Of a DNA stretch of 5,192 nt, positions 1-4,882 are shown piece by piece. The translations under genes and the position numbers were made by a program. How positions within the stretch are numbered: position 1 is the stretch's first letter; each line of letters opens with the position of its first letter. This DNA comes from Chitinophagia bacterium. GTDB taxonomy: Bacteria > Bacteroidota > Bacteroidia > Chitinophagales > Chitinophagaceae. Where the stretch lies: the NCBI GenBank assembly GCA_010027295.1, contig RGVM01000228.1:1-5192 (forward strand), in the 5' to 3' direction. The notes beneath the pieces were generated by a model, which saw only the letters and a list, made by a program, of their open reading frames with translations, had not been told where the DNA came from and searched no databases.

Positions 1-35
1 GGGGCGCGATGCATAGATACCGTAAGGTGGGAATG

Positions 36-911
36 TCACTTGACCAGCACTACATCCTCCACGCGCGTCTTCTGCCCGCGCGTCACCGCTACGTTGGCGA
101 CCTGCTTGTCGGCATATCCGTTGTTGCCGTCGAAGACGAGGCGGTAGGTGCCCGGGTCGAGGCCGCGGATGCAATAGTGGCCCCTCTGGTCGGGGATGGC
201 GACGGCCGTATCGGTGGCGCCATAGGCCGTGACCACGGCACCTGCCTCCTTGGGCGTGACATTCCCCTCGATGCCGCCGAAGCTGCGGTCGTTGAAGGGC
301 TTGAGGACGGGACGCAGGTAGAACCTGCCGTTGGACTCTACGATGGAGCGGCCGAGGTCGAAGTCTACCCATACCTTGCTGCTGTCGGGCCTGTGGTCCA
401 TATCCGTGTCATGCACACGGACATACAGGTAGTTCTGCAACGTCGGGTCCAGCACAACGGGATAGCTCACACCCGCCTTCACGACCGTGACGCTCGTCAC
501 GCCTATGCGGAGCTTTCGGAGCGTGCCCGAGAAGCTGGCCGTGCCGAGGAGGGTGTCGATGCCGTTGCGGAGGGCGAGGACATCGTAGGTGCCCGACCCG
601 AACCCTAACGGAGTCCAATAACCGAACTCATCGGACCTGCGCTGGTGGTCGTCACCGTCGAAGTCGAAATGCTCGGGGCGGTCGCCATGGCGGTCATCCT
701 TGCAGGAGGACCTGCCGGAGTCGATCTTGGCCTCGACGGATACGATGTTCACCATGACGTTGTCGAACTCGGCCGGATGGTCGGTCAGATACACTTTAAG
801 ATTCGTCTGGCGATAGCTGTCTCCCTTGTTGCAGGAGGACATGCCCACCATGGCGATGAATGCGGCGAACAGGAACGTGCCCGCGAGGATGCCTTTCATG
901 TTGTTTCTCAT
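36..911 (-). CDS. DUF4382 domain lipoprotein with C-terminal carboxypeptidase-regulatory-like domain
   Basis: A 291-residue predicted lipoprotein of unknown function. Residues 1-26 form a signal peptide (basic start, hydrophobic LFAAFIAMVGM). The likely lipidated cysteine is C27 in the M-S-S-C context, followed by N-K-G as in many Bacteroidota lipoproteins. Residues about 37-205 resemble DUF4382: they open with LKVYLTDHPAEFDNVMVNI, and the family typically starts with a V-Y-L-T-D-x-P motif. The family is then interrupted by a very polar Asp/His/Arg-rich stretch at residues 64-95. Residues about 212-291 (G-x-V-T-P, then G-x-Y-x-I-x-G-L-x-P-G-T-Y) match the carboxypeptidase-regulatory or prealbumin-like beta-sandwich often fused to secreted Bacteroidota proteins. 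The start at 911 gives MRNNMKG; a second ATG at 899 (MKGIL) is equally possible and keeps the signal peptide. No Shine-Dalgarno sequence is visible, and the upstream region is A-rich. The gene is transcribed away from the sigma/anti-sigma operon and may be one of its targets (inference). Confidence 0.88.
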   Translation of the reverse strand: MRNNMKGILAGTFLFAAFIAMVGMSSCNKGDSYRQTNLKVYLTDHPAEFDNVMVNIVSVEAKIDSGRSSCKDDRHGDRPEHFDFDGDDHQRRSDEFGYWTPLGFGSGTYDVLALRNGIDTLLGTASFSGTLRKLRIGVTSVTVVKAGVSYPVVLDPTLQNYLYVRVHDTDMDHRPDSSKVWVDFDLGRSIVESNGRFYLRPVLKPFNDRSFGGIEGNVTPKEAGAVVTAYGATDTAVAIPDQRGHYCIRGLDPGTYRLVFDGNNGYADKQVANVAVTRGQKTRVEDVVLVK

Positions 912-1129
912 GTGCTGTGATTTTTATTTTTTTTTGTGTACGATTGCCTGTATACCGATGATGATTGGAACGGGTTTGCTATGGTTGGGCGGAGACCCGC
1001 GGATTTTTTCCGGCTTAACCATGTATTAACAAAAACGGGAATCCCGAACTTCGCGACAGGCACGTCCTTTGGTGCATCCGTTAAAAAAAACCCAACGGCC
1101 ACCCAACCCTTCCAACCGCACCAACATCT
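912..1129. promoter_or_regulatory. Divergent intergenic region between lipoprotein gene and sigma operon
   Basis: These 218 bp separate two divergent start codons, so they must hold the promoters and 5' leaders of both. Seen directly: a T-rich run at 921-935, which is an A-rich leader just upstream of the lipoprotein start; an A-run at 1083-1090 in the sigma leader; a direct repeat TTAAC at 1014-1018 and 1025-1029; and a short palindrome at 1036-1046. I found no TAnnTTTG housekeeping -7 element in either direction. This could mean that the promoters depend on an alternative sigma factor such as the adjacent ECF protein, but that is inference. Possible small reading frames here show no recognisable protein. 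Confidence 0.6.
1036..1046. promoter_or_regulatory. Operator-like palindrome CGGGA-A-TCCCG
   Basis: A perfect 5-bp inverted repeat (CGGGA / TCCCG) around a single central base, lying between the divergent starts and about 84 bp upstream of the sigma start codon. It directly precedes GAACTT, which resembles the AAC-containing -35 element of many ECF promoters. It could be an operator, part of an autoregulated ECF promoter, or chance, since an 11-bp palindrome in GC-rich DNA is weak evidence. Confidence 0.25.
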
Positions 1130-1714
1130 ATGGACGAAAGGAGTACTTCCACTTTGGACGACCTCGGGTACCTAATTAGAGGATGCGTGGCGGGCGACCG
1201 CCAGGCGCAGAACCGGCTGTACGCGCAATTCGCACCGCGTTTGTTCGTAGTGTGTCAGCGCTACGCCTCCTCGCGCTCCGAGGCGGAGGACGTGCTGCAG
1301 GAGGGCTTCATCCGCATCTTCACGCATATCGCCCAGTTCAAGCACCAGGGCTCCTTCGAGGGCTGGATGCGGCGGATCATGGTGAACTGCGCCCTGCAGC
1401 GCTACGCCGCCAAGTCGCGCATGGCCCCCGTGGTGAGCATGCAGGAGGACATGCACGGAGGGTTGGAGGACAACCAGGCCCACTCGAGCATCGGACAGAA
1501 GGAGCTCATGGCGCTGGTGCAGAGGCTCCCCCCGACATACCGCATGGTGTTCAACCTGTACGTGTTCGAGGGGATGAAACACCGCGAGATCGCAGAACTC
1601 CTGGGCATCAGCGAGGGGACCTCCAAGTCGAACCTGTCCGACGCAAGGTCCATCCTGCAACGCGAGGTACTCAAGCTTGATGCGTCGATGGCGCAAAAAC
1701 TCGGAAGCCTATGA
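1130..1714 (+). CDS. ECF-type RNA polymerase sigma factor (sigma-70 family)
   Basis: A 194-residue group IV sigma factor that would direct RNA polymerase to a small set of promoters. Region 2 covers residues about 28-93: a core-binding helix with the typical E-A-E-D-V-L-Q-E-G-F at 51-60, then F-x-G-W-M-R-R-I-M-V-N at about 76-86, which corresponds to the -10 recognition segment. A variable linker follows (about 97-122). Region 4 covers about 125-180, with L-P-P-T-Y-R-M-V-F-N-L-Y and a helix-turn-helix (HREIAELLGISEGTSKSNLS, 151-170) that contacts the -35 element. There is no region 1 or 3 and no extra C-terminal domain, so it is a minimal ECF. Its length is normal for the family. The ATG at 1130 sits after an AC-rich leader without a Shine-Dalgarno sequence, as usual in Bacteroidota. 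The stop overlaps the next start (ATGA, 1711-1714), so sigma and its presumed anti-sigma are translationally coupled. This coupling is typical of ECF/anti-sigma pairs. Confidence 0.95.
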   Translation: MDERSTSTLDDLGYLIRGCVAGDRQAQNRLYAQFAPRLFVVCQRYASSRSEAEDVLQEGFIRIFTHIAQFKHQGSFEGWMRRIMVNCALQRYAAKSRMAPVVSMQEDMHGGLEDNQAHSSIGQKELMALVQRLPPTYRMVFNLYVFEGMKHREIAELLGISEGTSKSNLSDARSILQREVLKLDASMAQKLGSL

Positions 1715-3354
1715 CCGAAGATCTACACGAAAACGAGATAGACGGACTGTTCAGGCGCGGACTGGAAGGCGCCGAGGACAGCCCCTCTCCCGGACTATGG
1801 TCGGCCATCGAGAAAGGACTAGGCCCGACGCCTCCCCCTGCTCCGCAGCCAATCCCCTCCGGCGGCTCCGGCTGGATGCATCCCCTGCTCCTAAAGGGAT
1901 TGGCCGGCATCGCCATCCTCGCCGCCGTCGGGACGGCATCCTATTTCCTGGGGCGTGACAGCCAGCGCCGAGAACAGCGGCAACAGGAAAAATCCACTGA
2001 GGCAACCACGCAATTCCGCACTTCCAGCGAACCCGCCAGTCAGAAAGAGACCCGCGACGGCAATGATAGACAGTCAATGGTGACCCCAGCCACCGAGGCC
2101 GATGAGAACACCACCGAAGAGAGGGTTGATACCAAGACAACAGCCGGCCCGGATGCCATGGATACCCGTGTCCTTACCCGGAGACCTTCCAACCTTCCTG
2201 CAAGGGAAGCTCCTAAATCGGCCGGGGAAGTACGGAACCAGGGTGCCGCACTTTCCCCAAAACCTGAGACGCCGGTCCACAAGAAATTAGAAACATCCTC
2301 TGCAGGAAACGCTCCTATACCCCGGTCGATACAGCGGCAGCTGATGTCAGGACGAATGACGGACCCTGTTCGAGAAGAAGCTGCAAACCTTCCTGGAAGT
2401 CGCAGGGAAAAGGGCCGGGATGAGAGGATCGTCGCCCCTTCCGAGCTGACCCCCTTGGAGCAGAGGGGATATGTATCGCCGATGGTAGTGACACCGGTCA
2501 CTACTGGCCGAAGGTTCACGTTGGCGGCACCGATGCTGGATACCAGAGTCATGGCGAAGCATGTGTCGCCGATCATGACGAAGCCAGCGGTCGGCAACAA
2601 GACAGGATCCGGGATCAACAGACAGCTGTTGTCCCGCTTCAGTCTGATGCCGATGCTGTCATCCAACACCACCCACAAGAAGATCGAGGAGGACGAGACC
2701 TTCGGGCCCCGCAACGGCCGCGAACACCGGGAGATGGAAGAGACGGAATCCTACGGCACCACTGTGTCCCCGGGGCTTTACGCCGCCTTCGATATCACTC
2801 CGAGGCTATCGGTACAGTCAGGCTTCTCGGAACTGAAGAATGAGATCAGCATCAGCCCCAAGGACATCAGGGCGGTGAGGGACCGGGACAACAACGTCAG
2901 ATACCGGCTCGACTGCTCCGCCGGCACCTTCTACATCGACCCCAAGACGGGCACGACGCCCAGCGTGGGCGACAGCATCCGCCTGAAGAGCTCGGATGTC
3001 CGGACGCGGTACGCAAGCATCCCCCTGCACCTCATGTACCGTGTCGGCACCGGCCGGCTGACATTCTTCGGCATGGCGGGTGCGGAGATGAACATCCTCG
3101 TCAACCGTACCGCCACGACGACCTTCCAGAACGCATCCAGCCAGCCCTTGGGCACGGTACGTGCCGAGGGACTGCGGCCAACGACGGTCAACGCGGTCGT
3201 CGGCGCCGGTATCGAATATGGTATCGGGAAAAGGCTTTCCATAAGCGTCATCCCACAGTACCGGACAGCGCTGCGGAGTGCCAACGAGGAAGGACCCGTC
3301 AAGAGCTATCCGAAAACGGTGAGCGTGGCGGCAGGGCTGAGGGTGAGGTTTTAG
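1711..3354 (+). CDS. Putative dual-membrane-spanning anti-sigma factor with outer-membrane beta-barrel
   Basis: A 547-residue protein with four visible parts. (1) Residues 1-55: a short cytoplasmic tail, E-N-E-I-D-G-L-F-R-R-G-L-E-G at 7-20 and P-S-P-G-L-W-S-A-I-E at 26-34. This pattern (D-x-L-F-x-x-x-L, then P-x-x-x-W-x-x-I-E) recurs at the N-termini of Bacteroidota proteins encoded beside ECF sigma genes. (2) Residues about 59-81: one hydrophobic helix (LLLKGLAGIAILAAVGTASYFLG). (3) Residues about 82-345: a hydrophilic T/E/R/K/P-rich linker with no second membrane segment, probably disordered. (4) Residues about 350-547: eight amphipathic beta-strand candidates, including R-Y-A-S-I-P-L-H-L-M-Y-R at 433-444 and a terminal phenylalanine (A-A-G-L-R-V-R-F), like the OMP_b-brl_2/PorT-type barrels. 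There is no cleavable signal peptide. The natural reading is that the N-terminus binds the co-encoded sigma factor, the helix sits in the inner membrane, the linker crosses the periplasm and the barrel sits in the outer membrane. From memory, such proteins were described in Bacteroides thetaiotaomicron as dual-membrane-spanning anti-sigma factors (Dma) affecting vesiculation. Assignment to that family is by architecture and context, not by alignment. Confidence 0.82.
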   Translation: MTEDLHENEIDGLFRRGLEGAEDSPSPGLWSAIEKGLGPTPPPAPQPIPSGGSGWMHPLLLKGLAGIAILAAVGTASYFLGRDSQRREQRQQEKSTEATTQFRTSSEPASQKETRDGNDRQSMVTPATEADENTTEERVDTKTTAGPDAMDTRVLTRRPSNLPAREAPKSAGEVRNQGAALSPKPETPVHKKLETSSAGNAPIPRSIQRQLMSGRMTDPVREEAANLPGSRREKGRDERIVAPSELTPLEQRGYVSPMVVTPVTTGRRFTLAAPMLDTRVMAKHVSPIMTKPAVGNKTGSGINRQLLSRFSLMPMLSSNTTHKKIEEDETFGPRNGREHREMEETESYGTTVSPGLYAAFDITPRLSVQSGFSELKNEISISPKDIRAVRDRDNNVRYRLDCSAGTFYIDPKTGTTPSVGDSIRLKSSDVRTRYASIPLHLMYRVGTGRLTFFGMAGAEMNILVNRTATTTFQNASSQPLGTVRAEGLRPTTVNAVVGAGIEYGIGKRLSISVIPQYRTALRSANEEGPVKSYPKTVSVAAGLRVRF

Positions 3355-3425
3355 AGGTAGAGCGGCTCGTCCTGCTGGAAGAGAAAGTTTGTCGAATGGG
3401 CAGCTGGCGGGGCTAAGATGTATCT

Positions 3426-3451
3426 CCGTGGCACCGTCTCGGGTGCCACGG
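3426..3451. repeat. Perfect 10-bp hairpin A1
   Basis: Arms CCGTGGCACC (3426-3435) and GGTGCCACGG (3442-3451) are exact reverse complements around a 6-nt loop (GTCTCG). No T-tract follows on either strand, so this is not a classical intrinsic terminator. It could be a REP-like palindrome or a structure in the operon's 3' RNA. Confidence 0.85.
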
Positions 3452-3514
3452 CTCGCAGGTTCTCACGGAGAAAGGTCGGAGGGGTTGTCGAAATGGCACC
3501 CTTTAAGCTCGCAG

Positions 3515-3540
3515 GCGTGGCACCCGGGACGGTGCCACGC
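3515..3540. repeat. Perfect 10-bp hairpin A2
   Basis: Arms GCGTGGCACC (3515-3524) and GGTGCCACGC (3531-3540) flank a 6-nt loop (CGGGAC). The core GTGGCACC / GGTGCCAC is the same as in hairpin A1, but the outer base pairs differ. No T-tract is present. Confidence 0.85.
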
Positions 3541-3634
3541 GGAACCCGTTCAACGTGCCACGCGGAACCGATGGGTTGCAGCCGATGAAGGTGATGAGGT
3601 TGTGAAGGCGAGCTGTCGGGGCTAAAGGATATCC

Positions 3635-3666
3635 CCGTGCCATCCGCCGCAGGCGGAGTGCCACGG
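3635..3666. repeat. Imperfect hairpin B1, counterpart of A1
   Basis: Outer arms CCGTG (3635-3639) and CACGG (3662-3666) match those of A1. The inner stem is TCCGCC (3643-3648) with GGCGGA (3652-3657) around a GCA loop, with a small internal mismatch between the two stems. The pairing is kept although the inner sequence differs from that in copy A. Confidence 0.7.
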
Positions 3667-3729
3667 TTCGTGGGTGCTCACGGAGAAAGGTCGGAAAGGT
3701 TGCGGAAAGGGCGGCCTTCAAGCTCGCAG

Positions 3730-3755
3730 GCGTGGCACCCGGTACGGTGCCACGC
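3730..3755. repeat. Perfect 10-bp hairpin B2
   Basis: Arms GCGTGGCACC (3730-3739) and GGTGCCACGC (3746-3755) around loop CGGTAC. The arms are identical to those of A2, and the loop differs by one base. The right arm leads directly into the tandem array. Confidence 0.85.
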
Positions 3756-3890
3756 GGAACCGATGGGGGATGCCACGCAGATCCGATGTGGGATACCAAA
3801 CAGAACCGATGGGAGATGCCACGCGGATCCGATCGACGGCAAGGCAGAACCGATGGGGTGTTCACCACGGTGAACCGATGGGTTGTGCCC
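3745..3890. repeat. Degenerate tandem array, about 23-bp period
   Basis: Cores of the form GAACCGATGGG or GATCCGATSNNN start at 3757, 3780, 3803, 3826, 3847 and 3872, giving spacings of 23, 23, 23, 21 and 25 bp. Most units are preceded by TGCCACGC or a decayed form of it, so the approximate unit is TGCCACGCGGAWCCGATGGG plus about 3 bp. GAACCGATGGG is exact in four array units, and a fifth exact copy lies outside at 3565 in copy A. The period is not a multiple of three, which argues against a protein repeat. There are no unique spacers, so it is not CRISPR. Confidence 0.8.
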
Positions 3891-3934
3891 AGTGGAAACC
3901 TCTACAGGAGAAAGGGGCGGAGTACTATCAGATG

Positions 3935-3962
3935 AAAAAAGCCGGCAATGCAAGCCGGCTTT
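3935..3962 (-). terminator. Intrinsic terminator of the tRNA-Ser gene
   Basis: Read on the minus strand, a 9-bp perfect stem (AAAGCCGGC / GCCGGCTTT, plus-strand 3938-3946 and 3954-3962) with a 7-nt loop ends in a run of six Ts (plus-strand A-run 3935-3940). It begins 9 bp beyond the 3' end of the tRNA, exactly where a tRNA terminator is expected. In the plus direction only three Ts follow the stem, so termination of the sigma operon here would be weaker. Confidence 0.88.
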
Positions 3963-3971
3963 CGAAGTTTG

Positions 3972-4058
3972 CGGAGGAGAAGGGATTCGAACCCTTGATA
4001 CCCTTTCGAGTATACACACTTTCCAGGCGTGCCAGTTCAACCACTCCTGCACTCCTCC
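3972..4058 (-). tRNA. tRNA-Ser, anticodon GGA
   Basis: An 87-nt class II tRNA that reads UCC/UCU serine codons. On the minus strand the acceptor is GGAGGAG paired with CTCCTCC, with discriminator G (3972). The D-arm stem is CAG/CTG with loop GAGTGGTTGAA. The anticodon stem CACGC/GTGTG carries loop CTGGAAA, giving anticodon GGA. The long variable arm pairs ATAC with GTAT, as in serine tRNAs. The T-arm is AAGGG / CCCTT with TTCGAAT. CCA is not encoded (CAA follows the discriminator). All arms pair without mismatches apart from one G-T in the anticodon stem. A promoter-like element and a terminator flank it, so it is probably a monocistronic unit. Confidence 0.97.
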
Positions 4059-4070
4059 GTGGAAGGACGG

Positions 4071-4100
4071 CAAAAGTACGCCTTTTCCTCAAATTGCAAG
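4071..4100 (-). promoter_or_regulatory. Bacteroidota-type promoter for tRNA-Ser
   Basis: On the minus strand, TACTTTTG (plus 4071-4078) fits the Bacteroidota -7 consensus TAnnTTTG, and a TTG (plus 4097-4099) lies 18 bp upstream as a candidate -33 element. The -7 box ends 12 nt before the mature tRNA 5' end, which implies a short leader. The position and match are good, but no transcription data are available here. Confidence 0.7.
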
Positions 4101-4133
4101 TAGGTCCTGCGGGATGTCCACCTCAGCCCTCGC

Positions 4134-4149
4134 CGTCGGTTTTCCGACG
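4134..4149. other. Small hairpin between tRNA promoter and oxidoreductase gene
   Basis: CGTCGG and CCGACG pair perfectly around a TTTT loop. It lies downstream of the oxidoreductase stop, as read on the minus strand, and upstream of the tRNA promoter. No T-tract follows in either direction. It might weakly stop or protect the oxidoreductase transcript, or be chance. The rest of 4101-4264 shows nothing recognisable. Confidence 0.3.
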
Positions 4150-4264
4150 TCGGGGGACGATACGGTCGCGCACTTGGCCTACGAAGGATTTGCATCACAG
4201 GGAGACGAAGTGCCCAACCTGCCAATGCCTGGGCTCAAATGGATAATCCGACAACATGGGGGAA

Positions 4265-4882
4265 TTACCTCATCAGGAGCTTGAAGCCGATCTCGCGGCC
4301 CATGCCCTTGAACATGGCAAGGTTGATCCAGAAAAAGGCGAACTGCTCCATGAGGGTGAATCGGTCATTGCCGCCGATATCGTAGCATTCGGCGAACCCG
4401 GCATCCCGGGCCAGTTGCATCGCGACCGCCTTCCCCCGTTCGCTGTCGCCCGCCACGAAGAGGTCGAGTGCCATGCCGCCGTACTCGGGGTTAGCCATGT
4501 TGTTGTAGCCAGTCGTATTAAAACATTTGACGACGTCACGCGTGGACGTGTGGGCCAGTATGGCGTCGGCCGTGTTCTGGAACCCCTGCGGGCCGCGGCC
4601 CATCACGATGTTCATGGCGTCGATGATGATCTTTCCGGACGTATCGCCCAGTGACTGCGCCACTTCCACCGCATGCATGGCGGGCGTGGACACGAGCACG
4701 ACTTCGGAGGCCGCCACGGCCTCAGCCACGCTGCATGCCTCCGTGTTCGGATTCCCGAGCAGGGCCTTGCCCTTGAACTGTGATGTGTCGCGCACACCGA
4801 GGCGTATCGAGTGTCCAGCGGCCGCCCATTTCGTGGCGAGGGCGCCGCCGACATTACCCGTGCCGATGATGGCTATGTTCAT
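4265..4882 (-). CDS. NADPH-dependent F420 reductase-family oxidoreductase (Rossmann)
   Basis: A 205-residue cytoplasmic protein of the F420-dependent NADP oxidoreductase / NADP_Rossmann family. Residues 1-13 ([13 protein letters not shown]) form the first beta strand and the G-x-G-x-x-G nucleotide-binding loop. L-G-V-R-D at 28-32 ends strand two, with R31 placed to contact the 2'-phosphate, so NADP(H) is favoured over NAD(H). V-V-L-V-S-T-P at 61-67 and K-I-I-I-D-A-M-N at 84-91 are the following strands. [14 protein letters not shown] (119-132) matches the signature block of this family. The length is typical. Bacteroidota generally lack coenzyme F420, so the true substrate is unknown and the F420 name describes family only. 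The start at 4882 lies inside the upstream gene (29-bp overlap), suggesting a coupled operon, and no Shine-Dalgarno sequence is visible. Confidence 0.88.
   Translation of the reverse strand: MNIAIIGTGNVGGALATKWAAAGHSIRLGVRDTSQFKGKALLGNPNTEACSVAEAVAASEVVLVSTPAMHAVEVAQSLGDTSGKIIIDAMNIVMGRGPQGFQNTADAILAHTSTRDVVKCFNTTGYNNMANPEYGGMALDLFVAGDSERGKAVAMQLARDAGFAECYDIGGNDRFTLMEQFAFFWINLAMFKGMGREIGFKLLMR

Larger units (their letters stand above)
3402..3580. repeat. Imperfect direct repeat, copy A
   Basis: The first copy of a duplicated segment. Landmarks shared with copy B, in the same order, are AGCTGGCGGGGCTAA (3402), a hairpin, CTCACGGAGAAAGGTCGGA (3462), AAGCTCGCAGGCGTGGCACC (3505), a second hairpin, and CACGCGGAACC. 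From 3506 to 3546 the two copies differ at one position in 41. The offset between copies is 209-215 bp, so small indels have accumulated. Confidence 0.85.
3611..3790. repeat. Imperfect direct repeat, copy B
   Basis: The second copy of the segment. It starts AGCTGTCGGGGCTAA (3611), shares CTCACGGAGAAAGGTCGGA (3677) and AAGCTCGCAGGCGTGGCACC (3720), and runs into the 23-bp tandem array. Its first hairpin has a different inner stem sequence from that of copy A while keeping the outer arms. Confidence 0.85.
3355..3934. repeat. Non-coding structured repeat region (imperfect duplication, hairpins, 23-bp array)
   Basis: There is no convincing gene in this stretch of about 580 bp. The open frames on both strands exist because the DNA is GC-rich and stop-poor. 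Their translations are made of shifted copies of the same DNA repeats and have no domain-like character. The region contains an imperfect direct duplication (about 3402-3580 and 3611-3790), three strong or moderate hairpins derived from GTGGCACC / GGTGCCAC, and a tandem array with a 23-bp period at about 3745-3890. The motif GGAGAAAGG-(T/G)(C/G)-GGA occurs three times (near 3468, 3683 and 3908), so a third, partial copy may end the region. It lies between the stop of the barrel gene and the terminator of the tRNA gene, where it could serve as 3'-UTR structure for the sigma operon. Confidence 0.8.

Noticed and set aside
9..608. Plus-strand 199-residue frame opposite the lipoprotein gene
   Set aside because: The minus strand encodes a lipoprotein with a signal peptide and family motifs. 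The plus-strand product is V/A/D/G-rich shadow sequence.
833..1455. Repeated GCAGGAGGACATG word at about 832 and 1442
   Set aside because: Both copies fall inside coding sequence in unrelated genes and on opposite coding strands, with no flanking similarity. It is probably coincidence.
1172..1696. Long antisense and alternative frames inside the sigma gene
   Set aside because: They are opposite or shifted shadows of a clearly recognisable ECF sigma factor. GC-rich codon use leaves few stops in the other frames.
3503..3868. Minus-strand 121-residue frame with P-S-V-P-R-G-T repeats
   Set aside because: It lies wholly in the hairpin/tandem repeat region, overlaps other equally open frames, and has no domain-like composition.
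3745..3890. CRISPR array
   Set aside because: The repeats are contiguous with a 23-bp period and decayed copies, with no unique spacers of constant length and no cas genes in the window.
3942..4060. Integration site (att) at the tRNA 3' end
   Set aside because: I looked for a second copy of the tRNA 3' segment and for an integrase in the window and saw neither. The repeats stop before the tRNA terminator.
3678..4073. Minus-strand frame with [10 protein letters not shown] and repeated I-G-S-A-W-H peptides
   Set aside because: The first part is the tRNA-Ser itself translated, and the rest is the 23-bp DNA repeat read in shifting frames. The period is not a multiple of three, so it is not a protein repeat.
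3883..4284. Plus-strand frame with G-E-G-I-R-T-L-D-T peptide across the tRNA
   Set aside because: This peptide is the well-known false translation of the antisense strand of tRNA-Ser. The frame runs straight through the tRNA, its terminator and its promoter.
4256..4654. Plus-strand frame opposite the oxidoreductase gene
   Set aside because: The minus frame holds an unmistakable Rossmann fold. The plus frame has no recognisable motif.
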